A DNA stretch of 64,000 bases from NCBI GenBank assembly GCA_949298985.1, contig CASFYV010000013.1, forward strand, positions 1 through 64,000. The letters run 5' to 3'. Below the pieces are notes generated by a model. It did not search any database. It saw nothing but the letters and a program-made list of their open reading frames with translations, and was not told the DNA's origin. Source of the stretch: an uncultured bacterium. Its GTDB lineage: Bacteria; Cyanobacteriota; Vampirovibrionia; Gastranaerophilales; Gastranaerophilaceae. Within the stretch, counting starts at the first letter, position 1; each line of letters starts with the position of its first letter. A program made the translations under genes and the position numbers. Below are positions 53,282 through 62,790 of the stretch, piece by piece.

Positions 53282-54448
53282 ATGTTATACGATGAAGCTA
53301 TAAAATTATTAACAAATAAAGGTAATTTTTACATAGATTTAGGCTTAGAAAGGATTTCTAAAGTCTTGGATTTATTTAATAATCCTCAAGATAAGCTTAA
53401 ATATATTCACGTTGCCGGAACTAACGGAAAAGGCTCTGTTTGTTCTATCTTAGCTTCTATTTTGCAAGAAGCCGGTTATAAAACAGGACTTTACACAAGT
53501 CCACATATTTGGGAATACACTGAAAGAATTAAAATTAATGGCAATGATATTCCTAAAGAAGAATTCAGTCAACTTATTGATGAAGTCACAACAAAAATTA
53601 ACGAAAATAAAATTCATTTAACAGAGTTTGAAATATTAACAGTTGTTATGTTTTTGTACTTTCAAAAAAATAATGTTGATATAGTTGTTTTAGAAACAGG
53701 ACTTGGCGGGAGATTGGATGCTACAAATGTAATTAAAAATAATCTATGTTCAATAATTACTCAAATTGATTTGGATCATACTGATAGATTAGGTAAAACA
53801 AAAGATGAAATAGCTTATGAAAAGGCTGGTATAATAAAGAAAAATTGTCCTGTTATTACAAGTATGGGATATGAAGCAATAAGAGATAAAGCAGATGAAG
53901 AAAATTCTATGTTTATCCTTGCAACACCTTTTGTTAATCCTATTTTTGTAGAGGCTCTTTCTCTAAAAGGTATGCATCAAGTTGAAAATTTAGCTCTTGC
54001 AATTAATGCTATTAATTATTTATTCAAAGATATTTCTGATGAAACTATTATTGAAAGTTTAAAAAAAGTTAAAAATCCTTGCAGATTTCAATATATTCCT
54101 GAAAAAAATTTAATAATTGATGCTTCTCATAATCCTAATGGCATAAAAGCTTTAAGAGAAAATTTGGATTATTATTTCCCTAATGATAAACGAAGATTTA
54201 TTTTCGGATGTTTAAATACTAAAGATTATGAAAAAATGATGAATATTTTATTTAGAGAAGATGATGAAGTTTTTATAAATGAATTTGATTATCCAAATGC
54301 TTGTTCTTTTGAAGAATTAAAAACCAAATGCCCTGTAAGTGTTAAAAAATATAATCATTGCCTGAATTTAGATTTTGATAAATTAACAATAATTTGCGGT
54401 TCATTTTATATGATAGGAAATATGAAAGAATTAAAAAATTTTCTTTAA
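53282..54448 (+). CDS. folC: Folylpolyglutamate synthase / dihydrofolate synthase
   Basis: A 388-aa Mur-ligase-like enzyme that adds glutamate to folates. The ATP loop is HVAGTNGKGSVCS, followed by GLYTSPHIWEYTERI, VLETGLGGRLDATN and QIDLDHTDRLG. Slightly short in the C-terminal domain compared with ~420 aa. Converges with the acyltransferase gene (2-nt gap). Confidence 0.95.
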   Translation: MLYDEAIKLLTNKGNFYIDLGLERISKVLDLFNNPQDKLKYIHVAGTNGKGSVCSILASILQEAGYKTGLYTSPHIWEYTERIKINGNDIPKEEFSQLIDEVTTKINENKIHLTEFEILTVVMFLYFQKNNVDIVVLETGLGGRLDATNVIKNNLCSIITQIDLDHTDRLGKTKDEIAYEKAGIIKKNCPVITSMGYEAIRDKADEENSMFILATPFVNPIFVEALSLKGMHQVENLALAINAINYLFKDISDETIIESLKKVKNPCRFQYIPEKNLIIDASHNPNGIKALRENLDYYFPNDKRRFIFGCLNTKDYEKMMNILFREDDEVFINEFDYPNACSFEELKTKCPVSVKKYNHCLNLDFDKLTIICGSFYMIGNMKELKNFL

Positions 54449-54450
54449 TT

Positions 54451-55317
54451 TTATTCTTCCCAAATATCAAAAAAATTATAAAATTGATGCGGATATTTAA
54501 GCGTATATTTTTCTAAAAATTCTACATATTTATTTTCTAATTCTTCTATAATTTCAGATTTATTAATTTTAGTGGGAATAAATTTTTCAATTATAACTCG
54601 ATATTTTTTACCTTCTTTTACGCATAAAATAAAACGAATAGGAGCTTCCAGCATCAGGGCAAATCTTATTACACCAAGAGGGAGAGATATTGTTTTACCA
54701 AGAAAAGTTCTTTTATAAATTTTATCGGCATTTTGTGCAGAAATCCTATCTCCTGCCATAAAAACATTTTCACCTTGTTTAAGTTTTTCTGAAATTAAAA
54801 TCGAGGTATTTAAATCAATTTCTTCTATAGGAAAAGTATCTAAGGCTACTTTTTTTTCAAATGTATTAAGAAATTTTCTGAATATTTCACAAACATTTGC
54901 TTGTAAAAAAACATTTACTTTTGTATTTTTATAATCTTCTAATAAGCTTCTTAAAATCTCCACATTTCCAATATGAGTTGTCAAATAAAATACTCCTGTT
55001 TCAAAATCCGAATCTTCATATACAAAATTTTTATTATCAAAATCACCTAAAAATGATATTATTTTATCGACTAAAGAATTACCATAATTAAAAAACTGTA
55101 TCCAAGAATCCAATAAAATATGTTTACGACCTAAAATTTTAAAGAATTTTTCAGAAGCTTTTCTTCTATCTTTAGCCTTAAAAAAAGTTATTAGAACAAC
55201 AAAAAAAGCTATTATTCTTAAAATATTTTTTCCAAAAATTTTATAAAGATAAAAACTAAATATAAGTCTTTTTTCCCCTGCTCCGCTTTCAGAGAGTTGA
55301 AACCAATTTTTACGCAT
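54451..55317 (-). CDS. LpxL/HtrB-like lysophospholipid acyltransferase
   Basis: A 288-aa membrane-associated acyltransferase with an N-terminal TM near 31-47 and the catalytic HxxxxE in THIGNVE (His115, Glu120). FMAGDRIS matches the second family motif. Last gene of the minus-strand operon; its start overlaps the methyltransferase stop by 8 nt. In aryl-polyene clusters a similar enzyme attaches the polyene chain to a lipid; lipid A acylation is an alternative. Confidence 0.85.
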   Translation of the reverse strand: MRKNWFQLSESGAGEKRLIFSFYLYKIFGKNILRIIAFFVVLITFFKAKDRRKASEKFFKILGRKHILLDSWIQFFNYGNSLVDKIISFLGDFDNKNFVYEDSDFETGVFYLTTHIGNVEILRSLLEDYKNTKVNVFLQANVCEIFRKFLNTFEKKVALDTFPIEEIDLNTSILISEKLKQGENVFMAGDRISAQNADKIYKRTFLGKTISLPLGVIRFALMLEAPIRFILCVKEGKKYRVIIEKFIPTKINKSEIIEELENKYVEFLEKYTLKYPHQFYNFFDIWEE

Positions 55318-56359
55318 TTTTTACACACTCCAATAGCGTATAATCAAAAGCTCCAAGATTGTCGTAAATATAGTTTATTTTTAGTCCTGATTTTTCAATA
55401 ATTTTTTCCATATCAGAGTAAGAATACATTTTACTGCAACCGTTTGCCATTGCTGTAAAATATAATGAAGTATGAACAAGAGAATATTTTGCACCTAAAA
55501 ATCTTTGCCTATCAATAAGAGGTTCCAAAATATAGATTTTTATATCATCTGAACTTGTTTTTACTAATCTTTTTAATATAAATTCAATTTGTTCCTTAGA
55601 AAAACAATCCAAAAATTGGCTCATTAAAATTGCACCTGACATTTTGGGAAGCTTGGATTTTTCATCTAAAATATCGGCAGAATGGAATTTACATCCAACA
55701 AGCTCTTTATCATTTTTTATTACTTCAATATTTTCTTTTAAATCAATCATAGTAATATCAATTTTAGGATTATTTTTCAGACAAATTCTTTCAAATCTGC
55801 CTGTATTTCCTCCTATATCAAAGATTTTTCCACTATTTTCAATAATTTTATAAATAATATTAAAACAATTATCTGAATAGAAATGATCGAATTCATACCA
55901 ACTTTTTTTTATTACTTCAGGTAATCTTGATAGATAAGGATATATTGTCTTAGCTTCCGGAAATAGTTTTTTTATGCCTTCAGGGGAAGATTTTTCAAAT
56001 GATGATTTTAACTCATCTGCTCCTAAATAACACACATCTTTTACAAAATTAAAATTAACCCTCGTCATTTCATCATATAAAAATGTTTTTCCAAGTTGAG
56101 TAATATAAAATTTATCTTCTTTTTTCTCTACTATTTCTATAGCTTCAGCGACTTCTAAAAGCGTATTTATTGTATATTCCGAAAGCTCTAAAATCTTTTG
56201 AATCTCTTCAAAACTTTTAGGACTTTCATCTATAGTTTTCAAAATTCCAAATTCAAGCATAGAATTTATTGCTTGAAAGCTCAAAGGAGCAAATGCTATT
56301 TTTTGAGCTTCGGTGAGTGATTTTATAATATTTTTCTTATGTTCAGCTCTATTGTTCAT
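55310..56359 (-). CDS. Winged-helix plus SAM methyltransferase (O-methyltransferase type)
   Basis: A 349-aa protein with an N-terminal winged-helix dimerisation domain (ILKTIDESPKSFEEIQKILELSEY shown in part, residues ~35-100). A class I methyltransferase domain follows with KIFDIGGNTGRFE as motif I and AILMSQFLDCFSKEQ. The layout matches plant/bacterial small-molecule O-methyltransferases, which in polyene clusters methylate the aryl head group. Overlaps both neighbours by 8-11 nt. Confidence 0.82.
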   Translation of the reverse strand: MNNRAEHKKNIIKSLTEAQKIAFAPLSFQAINSMLEFGILKTIDESPKSFEEIQKILELSEYTINTLLEVAEAIEIVEKKEDKFYITQLGKTFLYDEMTRVNFNFVKDVCYLGADELKSSFEKSSPEGIKKLFPEAKTIYPYLSRLPEVIKKSWYEFDHFYSDNCFNIIYKIIENSGKIFDIGGNTGRFERICLKNNPKIDITMIDLKENIEVIKNDKELVGCKFHSADILDEKSKLPKMSGAILMSQFLDCFSKEQIEFILKRLVKTSSDDIKIYILEPLIDRQRFLGAKYSLVHTSLYFTAMANGCSKMYSYSDMEKIIEKSGLKINYIYDNLGAFDYTLLECVKNA

Positions 56360-58331
56360 TTCCTGATTTTATCATAAAAAGACTTAGTAAATAAGAAATT
56401 GTAATCCCAATAAACAAAGTTATTCCAAGTGAGCTTATGAGTTTAAATCTTACAAATGAAAGCATTAAAAATGAAAATGCAGTTGATAAGAACGAAATAA
56501 ATACAGCATCTTTAGATTTTTCGCAATTTTGGGTTCGAAAAATCGAATAATCTAAACTAAATCCTAGAATTAAAAATAGAGCCAAAATATTAAATAAATT
56601 TATTGGAATATTAAAAAGACTAATTATAGAAATTGAAAATAATATACCTAAAAGTGGTGAAATTATTATTCTAAAAGCCTGTTTTAATCCATAGTTAAAG
56701 CTTAAAAATAAATACAAAATCACAAATACTATAGGGAATAATTTTAAACATTGTATTCTTATTTTCTTTAACTCTTTTGAAATCTCTAACGCAGGATCTA
56801 TTGCATTATCTATATTTTCACTTGTAATAATAAATGATGTATTATTATCGAGCATAAATTTCTGTTTTAATGGGAAATTTTCTACATCATAATGAGCGAA
56901 ATTCTTGTTTTCTAAAGCTTTTATTTGTGCTTGGGATAGAAATTTTCCATAAGATTTCAAATTATTTTTATATAATTCTTTTACGAGTGTGAAATTCTCT
57001 TTTTGTTTGTCAGTAGAAAAAATAAAATCACTTAAACTAATTGAATTTTTGATATTCAATTTTTCTTCTTTTTCAAGGATTTCATCAGTATTTTTACCGT
57101 TAATTAAGATATATTTAATATTTTTCTGCCCAAATAATTCTTGATTAAGTCTTTCAGATTTTATCAATTCTTTTGGCGGAGTATAAAGACTTTTCAAGTT
57201 ATCATTGAATTTGAGGTTAAAAAATCCTAAAACTGTTATTCCTAAAATTATAGATAAAATTATAGGTTTGAATTTTGCTAAATCAAATTTTGGCAAACTA
57301 TTTATTTTATAATCATTATTTTTAGATAAAATAAATACAACAAAAAAATACACTCCCAAAAGTCCTGATGCTGTAAATATTCCAATTTGTTTTAGTAATT
57401 CTATTCCAGAAAAATTTAGGATTAAAAAAGCGAAAACAGTTGTCAGCATGGAATTAGTAAGATTTTTTATAAAAGGGTTATTGTTATCATTTAAATAATA
57501 ATGTAAAGAATAATCTAAACTTATTCCAATTAATGAGGTTGAAAAAACAAACGTTAAAATGTGGATTTTATGAAAAATAATACTCGAAACAGAAAACCCA
57601 ATCAAAAATCCGAAAATTATACTCGCTAAAATCGGAAGAATAATTTTATAGGATTTAAAATAGAATTTGCATAATAAAATAAGAGCTAAAGTTGAAATTA
57701 TACATATTATATTGATTTCAAAACTCGAGTTTTTAGATGCTAAATAAGAATGAATAGGAGTTCCTGTAAGGTAAATTTTCCCATCTTTTAACTCTTTTTG
57801 TTTATTTAAAATCTTTTCTAAGTCTTTATTATTGTTTATTTCAATTTGAGCAGAGCTATAAAATTTACCTTGATATTCTTTAATCTCTGTTTCATATCTT
57901 TTTGATAAAGAATTCAAAAAATCTCCAGATAACATATATGGGTCATTGCTAGGATCAGAAAGAAAAATTCCAAAAGGATTATATAACCTTATAAGAGCAT
58001 CATTTTCTATAGTTTTATAATCTTTTTTTTCTAATTGGTTTATAATATCCTCACTCAAAAAATTTTCAGGATAACTTCCATAAATTTTTATAACATTGCT
58101 AAAAATCGGATTATATTGTCTATATTCGTTTTTTAATTCTTCAACTCTTTGAAGATTATCTGATTCAAAAATTATATTCAAATTTTTAGATGATAGTTGA
58201 GCAAGTTTTATTAAATTAGAATTATTATCTAAAAATGCCCTTGTAATTTCAGTATCAATACCTTTAAGGCTAAATATTCCAACAATAAAAATTATAGTTG
58301 CAGTTAAGAAAAAAATAATTTTTTTAAACAT
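56349..58331 (-). CDS. MMPL/RND-family exporter
   Basis: About 660 aa from the ATG at 58331 (MFKKIIFFLTATIIF, with GGGA upstream). Two halves each hold a large periplasmic loop or TM bundle, ~11-12 TM in all. SLDYSLHYYL and GFSLDYSIF are the paired Asp/Tyr helices in the middle of the bundles, where the proton relay lies in MMPL proteins. It probably exports a lipid-like product together with the LolA-like protein encoded just upstream (overlap ~8 nt). Typical of polyene clusters. Confidence 0.87.
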   Translation of the reverse strand: MFKKIIFFLTATIIFIVGIFSLKGIDTEITRAFLDNNSNLIKLAQLSSKNLNIIFESDNLQRVEELKNEYRQYNPIFSNVIKIYGSYPENFLSEDIINQLEKKDYKTIENDALIRLYNPFGIFLSDPSNDPYMLSGDFLNSLSKRYETEIKEYQGKFYSSAQIEINNNKDLEKILNKQKELKDGKIYLTGTPIHSYLASKNSSFEINIICIISTLALILLCKFYFKSYKIILPILASIIFGFLIGFSVSSIIFHKIHILTFVFSTSLIGISLDYSLHYYLNDNNNPFIKNLTNSMLTTVFAFLILNFSGIELLKQIGIFTASGLLGVYFFVVFILSKNNDYKINSLPKFDLAKFKPIILSIILGITVLGFFNLKFNDNLKSLYTPPKELIKSERLNQELFGQKNIKYILINGKNTDEILEKEEKLNIKNSISLSDFIFSTDKQKENFTLVKELYKNNLKSYGKFLSQAQIKALENKNFAHYDVENFPLKQKFMLDNNTSFIITSENIDNAIDPALEISKELKKIRIQCLKLFPIVFVILYLFLSFNYGLKQAFRIIISPLLGILFSISIISLFNIPINLFNILALFLILGFSLDYSIFRTQNCEKSKDAVFISFLSTAFSFLMLSFVRFKLISSLGITLFIGITISYLLSLFMIKSGNEQ

Positions 58332-58857
58332 GTTTTTCCCATTTGATATTAGTTCTAGTTCCATCTTTAGTGATTATTGTCATTTTTTTTATATAGTCAC
58401 TACCTGAAATTTCTATTGATTTTAAATAATCATAAGCAGGTGAATTTTTTTGTGGAACTAGACCAAGAGTCCAAGTGTTTCCTTGATTTGTAAAAAAGAA
58501 TTTGAATTCTTTTTCAAGCTTTGAATAATTCTTTTTAGAAATAGCTAGAATTATATTATTTATTTGACGATATTCTTTTGTTGTATATGAAGTTGTACTT
58601 TTTATAGGATATGTTGTATAAAACGTCACACCAACATTTTCTTTGAATTCAAAATTTCCTGAGGATTTTAGTATTACATTTGAATTAGGAAATATTTTTT
58701 CTTGGCTGAATTTGCAATTTATGCTTTCAAGCTTTGGCAAATTATTTTCAAATTCGTTAATTTTTTTTGGATAATCAAACACATTTGCAAAACTCTGCAA
58801 ATTCAGAATAAAAAATACAAATAGAGCGAAAAAAATTCTAACCATTATATTCCTCAA
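58324..58857 (-). CDS. LolA-like periplasmic lipid carrier
   Basis: A 177-aa exported protein with a signal peptide (residues ~5-24, cleavage near SFANV). The LolA-type half-barrel pattern is CKFSQEKIFPNSNVILKSSGNFEF and then YTTKEYRQINNIIL. It may carry a lipid or polyene from inner to outer membrane. Overlaps the thioesterase gene by 20 nt. A separate housekeeping LolA is not in the window. Confidence 0.82.
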   Translation of the reverse strand: MRNIMVRIFFALFVFFILNLQSFANVFDYPKKINEFENNLPKLESINCKFSQEKIFPNSNVILKSSGNFEFKENVGVTFYTTYPIKSTTSYTTKEYRQINNIILAISKKNYSKLEKEFKFFFTNQGNTWTLGLVPQKNSPAYDYLKSIEISGSDYIKKMTIITKDGTRTNIKWEKHV

Positions 58858-59248
58858 CCGCTTTTACTAATTTTTTAGGAGCATTATACAAAGTTTCACC
58901 GGTCTTAAAATTCACTCCTATTTGCATAGTATTTGCTTTAAATATTTTTTCATTATTAAGATAAATATTATATTTAATAATAATAGCAGGTTCAAGCTCC
59001 TGTAAAATACATTCAACCACTATTTCTTCATCAAATTTAGCGGATTTTATATATTTCATATCCATTTTTGCAATAGGATACATAATTCCATCATTTTTCA
59101 TATCATCATAAGTGTATCTAAGTTTTCTAAAAAAATCACATCTTGCGACTTCCAAATATTTAACATAATTTCCATGCCAGACAACTTGCATAGGATCTAC
59201 ATCATAAAACGGTATTCTAATTTTTGTTTTAGTAACTATTTTTTTCAT
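58838..59248 (-). CDS. 4HBT-type acyl-CoA/ACP thioesterase
   Basis: A 136-aa hot-dog thioesterase. The signature PFYDVDPMQVVWHGNYVKYL carries the catalytic Asp18 region. It would release an acyl or aryl-polyenoyl chain from its carrier. Overlaps the upstream ligase gene by 4 nt (ATGA) and the LolA gene downstream. Confidence 0.9.
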   Translation of the reverse strand: MKKIVTKTKIRIPFYDVDPMQVVWHGNYVKYLEVARCDFFRKLRYTYDDMKNDGIMYPIAKMDMKYIKSAKFDEEIVVECILQELEPAIIIKYNIYLNNEKIFKANTMQIGVNFKTGETLYNAPKKLVKAVEEYNG

Positions 59249-60720
59249 AAATTTCCTATTAAATCATTTTTAATCGGTAAAATTCCACTTGAATAAGTTT
59301 TATTCTCATCTTTGTACTTAAAACTTATTCCGGATTCAGTTTTTGTAAGTTCTAAATCAATAATTTGATTAGGATTAATAATGTTTGCAAATTTAATCCT
59401 TCTAATTTGTCCGCAATGACAATCTAAATTGTAAGCAAGTTTTGCAAAAAAATCTACATAAAATAACTGTACAACACCTGCTAAAATAGGCAAACCTTCA
59501 AAATGACCTTTGAAAAAATTACTGTTTTCTAAAAATATAAGCTTAAATGTTATAGAATTATCTTCTTTTATTCTTGATAAAATCAAAGGTAAAGAAAGAT
59601 TCAACTCAAATAATTCTCTAATTTTTTCTTTATCAATTTTTCCTCTTATATTCTTTGGTATTTCATCAAAGAATTTCCATTTTTGAGGGATTTTTTCAAA
59701 ATCATCTTTAAGAAGATTCTTCAAACTCTTAATCAATACAACAGAACCGTTTTTTAGAAGATATTCTTTACCTAAATTATTTAAAACAGCTAAAGTTGCA
59801 ATTTTCCCCGCAAATTCCAAACAATAACAATCATCTATATATTTATTTTCTTTTATTTTACTTTCAAGAATATCCGCATCAATTCGTTTTTCTTGAACTT
59901 TTAATATTCTATCGCTTCTTCCTACAAGTTCAATTTCATCTCCAAATATTTTCATTTTATCTTTTATAATCTGATGACTTTCTTTGGAATATTCAGTTAA
60001 AATTTCTGTACAATCATCTTTTAAAGCTAAAATTTTTATACCTCTAAATAATTTTAAACGCTTAGACTTATAATCTTTTCGATAGCCAATAGAACCGCTT
60101 TCGCTGCTTCCGTAAATATCAATAACATCGCTAGAGCAAATAGATTTAGCATATTCATAAGTCTTATCTTCAAGCTTTGCACCGGCTGTAAAAATATATC
60201 TAGGCTTAACTTCTATTTGAATATCATATTTTCTCATTGTTTCCAAAAAAGATGGAGTTGTTATAAGAACTGAATTTTTTATATTTAAATCTTCTGGATA
60301 ATTAATTCTTTTAAGATTAATCATAAACCCTGAATTTAGAGGAAATACAAAATGAAATGTTGCACCAAAAAGATGTTCTAAAGTTGTAGTTGAAATAAAT
60401 TCCAAATCCCCTTCAAAATGGAATTCTTCCAATAAATCATCACTTTCAATAATCATATTTTGAATAGTTTTTTTAACACAACTGTTTTTATCAGAAGTTG
60501 AACCGCTTGTATAGAATTCAATATCTTCATTATTTATTGCTTTTTTAAGAAAATCTATTGCTAATCTTAAATTTTCATCCTCAATATTATTTGATGTAAG
60601 TAAAGATTTTATTTCTTTAACAGAATAATTCTTATCTCCATTTTTGAAGATAACTTTTTCATCATATTCAATAGTTTTAAAATATTTTAAAAAATTATTA
60701 TCCAATATAGTACTTTCCAT
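59245..60720 (-). CDS. Fused acyl-adenylating ligase and hot-dog dehydratase
   Basis: A 491-aa fusion. Residues ~60-370 form an AMP-binding ligase: P-loop YTSGSTS (70-76), IYGSSESGS (202-210) and catalytic Lys361 in IRGKIDK. Residues ~385-491 form a FabA/FabZ/ApeI-like hot-dog domain: NFFKGHFEGLPILAGV with His406, and IRRIKFANIINP. In aryl-polyene clusters these activities load the aryl starter and dehydrate the growing chain. The N-terminal part is shorter than full-size ligases. First gene of the operon. Confidence 0.87.
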   Translation of the reverse strand: MESTILDNNFLKYFKTIEYDEKVIFKNGDKNYSVKEIKSLLTSNNIEDENLRLAIDFLKKAINNEDIEFYTSGSTSDKNSCVKKTIQNMIIESDDLLEEFHFEGDLEFISTTTLEHLFGATFHFVFPLNSGFMINLKRINYPEDLNIKNSVLITTPSFLETMRKYDIQIEVKPRYIFTAGAKLEDKTYEYAKSICSSDVIDIYGSSESGSIGYRKDYKSKRLKLFRGIKILALKDDCTEILTEYSKESHQIIKDKMKIFGDEIELVGRSDRILKVQEKRIDADILESKIKENKYIDDCYCLEFAGKIATLAVLNNLGKEYLLKNGSVVLIKSLKNLLKDDFEKIPQKWKFFDEIPKNIRGKIDKEKIRELFELNLSLPLILSRIKEDNSITFKLIFLENSNFFKGHFEGLPILAGVVQLFYVDFFAKLAYNLDCHCGQIRRIKFANIINPNQIIDLELTKTESGISFKYKDENKTYSSGILPIKNDLIGNL

Positions 60721-60901
60721 CTAAATTTTTATATATTATACTTTTTATTTTTATAAGTATATATATAATATTGTAGAGTAAACATAGTATCAGGAGAACT
60801 ATTAAAACTTTATTTGATAAATTTAGGTTTTAAAAAAGACAAAGTTTAATTAGAAGTTAAAAAATAAAAAAGTATCTATAGAGAGTTGATAATAAAATTT
60901 A

Positions 60902-61864
60902 CTAAACAATCTCTTTTTCTTTAATATATCTAGGTCTGCTTTTAACTTCGTTAAAAATTTGTCCCATATATTCCCCAATAATTCCAAGACAGAATATTTG
61001 AAGTCCCCCAAAGAACGCAAGCAATATGACCAAAGTCGCCCATCCGCTTGGTGCTGAATGAAGAATATATTTTTCAAATAAAACTTCTAAAGCTAACAAA
61101 AAACTTCCTAATACTGTTAGCACACCTACTGCTGCAATGATTCTTAAAGGCACAATACTAAAAGCTGTTATTCCATTAAGTGCCAAGCTTGTTAGTGAAA
61201 AGAAATTATATTTTGAATTTCCTAACGCTCTTGGTTTTACATCAAAATGAACATAAGCAGTTTTTAAACCTAATTCGTGGAAAAATCCTCTTAAAAAGAG
61301 TCCTTCTTCTGAATATTTTTCTAAAATATCAAGAGCTTTTTTACTCACTAATCTAAAATCTGAATGATTAGGAGGAATTTTTACACCCAAAATATTCATT
61401 AATTTATAAAAACAAAGTGCTGTATACTTTTTAAAGAAGGAATCAGTTTTTCTATCATTTCTTATACCTGAAACAATTTCAGCACCTTTATGGAATTCAT
61501 CAACAAAAATTTCAATAGCATTTTCATCTTGTTGCAAATCTGCATCAATTGATACAACACAATCGCAACCAATTTCTTTGACTCCCAAAAGCCCCGCTAT
61601 AAGAGCTTTTTGGTTACCATAATTTCTGATAAACTTTGTTCCTCTAACTTTTGAACCATACTTTGCGTGTAATTCTTCTATAATTTCCCAAGTTTTATCT
61701 TTTGAACCATCATCTACCAGATATATATAACTATCACTTGAGATTTTACCTTTTGAAATAATGTCATTTAATACTTCCAAAAGCCTTTCAACAGTAGATT
61801 TTACTACAAGTTCTTCATTGTAGCAGGGTATTATTATTGCAAGTGTTGTTTTATTTTCGCTCAT
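60902..61864 (-). CDS. GtrB/DPM1-type family 2 glycosyltransferase
   Basis: About 320 aa from MSENKTTLAI (AGAGGA upstream; the longer frame lacks a ribosome-binding site). GT-A fold: IIIPCYNEEL, DDGSKDKTW and SIDADLQQDE (the DxD-like site), then two C-terminal TM helices near 230-255 and 265-290. Such enzymes move sugars onto undecaprenyl phosphate. Upstream of the polyene-like operon on the same strand, 180 nt away; gap 60721-60901 holds only a TATAAT box for the ligase gene. YdjC is divergent. Confidence 0.92.
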   Translation of the reverse strand: MSENKTTLAIIIPCYNEELVVKSTVERLLEVLNDIISKGKISSDSYIYLVDDGSKDKTWEIIEELHAKYGSKVRGTKFIRNYGNQKALIAGLLGVKEIGCDCVVSIDADLQQDENAIEIFVDEFHKGAEIVSGIRNDRKTDSFFKKYTALCFYKLMNILGVKIPPNHSDFRLVSKKALDILEKYSEEGLFLRGFFHELGLKTAYVHFDVKPRALGNSKYNFFSLTSLALNGITAFSIVPLRIIAAVGVLTVLGSFLLALEVLFEKYILHSAPSGWATLVILLAFFGGLQIFCLGIIGEYMGQIFNEVKSRPRYIKEKEIV

Positions 61865-61932
61865 TGTAATCCTCTTTAAATTATAATACAATAAATTATT
61901 AGAATAGTGAATACTAATTGAGGGAGTAAATT

Positions 61933-62790
61933 TTGGGTAAGAAATTTATACTTAACGCAGACGATTTTGGTATGAGTGAAGCCTTTAATAGGGCGGTTTT
62001 AGAAGGGTATCAAGCCGGCATCTTAAAAAGTGCAAGTTTAGTTGCTAATGGAGAAGCTTTTGAAGAAGCTCATAAAACTATTATACCTGTATGTCCTGAT
62101 TTAGGTGTTGGTATTCATCTTAATATTATTGAAGGTAAGTCGCTTTGTTTGAATCTTGATAAATTAACAGATGAGTATGGAAATTTTAATAACTCATTTG
62201 GACAATTACTTTTGAAATCTTTAAACCATAAAGACAATACTTTTATGGAACAGGTTGAGAAAGAATTTAGAGCCCAGATAGAAGAAGTATTAAAGGTTAC
62301 AAAAGTTACTCACATTGATTCTCATGTCCATACTCATTCTATTCCAAGAATTTTTGAACTTGTGTGTAGTTTGGCTAAAGAATATGGTATAAAACAAGTT
62401 AGAACTCAATTTGAAAAACCTTATATTATGCCTGATGTACATAGACATTTAACTCTTACTTATCCTATTAACTTGATTAAAGTCATGCTTTTAAATGTTT
62501 TTACTCTTATTAATGAACATCAAGTTAAAGAGTACCAACTCAATACAAATGATTATTTAATCGGAGTAACATATACTTCTATGATGAATAGTTTAGCGAT
62601 TTCTTACGGACTTATGGCTATAAAACAAGATGATGTAAATGTTGAAGCTCTTATTCATCCTTGTAGATATGAAGATGGAACTATTGATAATCATTTTGTT
62701 GAATTTCAGATTACTAAAAATATGAAATTAAAAGAAAAAATTGAAAATTTAGGGTTTGAAATAACTAATTATGTTGAAAAAGAAGATTAG
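61933..62790 (+). CDS. YdjC/ChbG-family carbohydrate deacetylase
   Basis: A 285-aa metal-dependent deacetylase with LNADDFGMSEAFNRAV (metal-binding Asp pair), VGIHLNI and HIDSHVHTH (metal-binding His). Close to the HpnK/ChbG group, which deacetylates N-acetylated sugars or lipids. Starts with TTG behind GAGGGAG. Divergent from gtrB; a substrate on polyprenyl- or lipid-linked sugar would fit. Confidence 0.9.
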   Translation: MGKKFILNADDFGMSEAFNRAVLEGYQAGILKSASLVANGEAFEEAHKTIIPVCPDLGVGIHLNIIEGKSLCLNLDKLTDEYGNFNNSFGQLLLKSLNHKDNTFMEQVEKEFRAQIEEVLKVTKVTHIDSHVHTHSIPRIFELVCSLAKEYGIKQVRTQFEKPYIMPDVHRHLTLTYPINLIKVMLLNVFTLINEHQVKEYQLNTNDYLIGVTYTSMMNSLAISYGLMAIKQDDVNVEALIHPCRYEDGTIDNHFVEFQITKNMKLKEKIENLGFEITNYVEKED

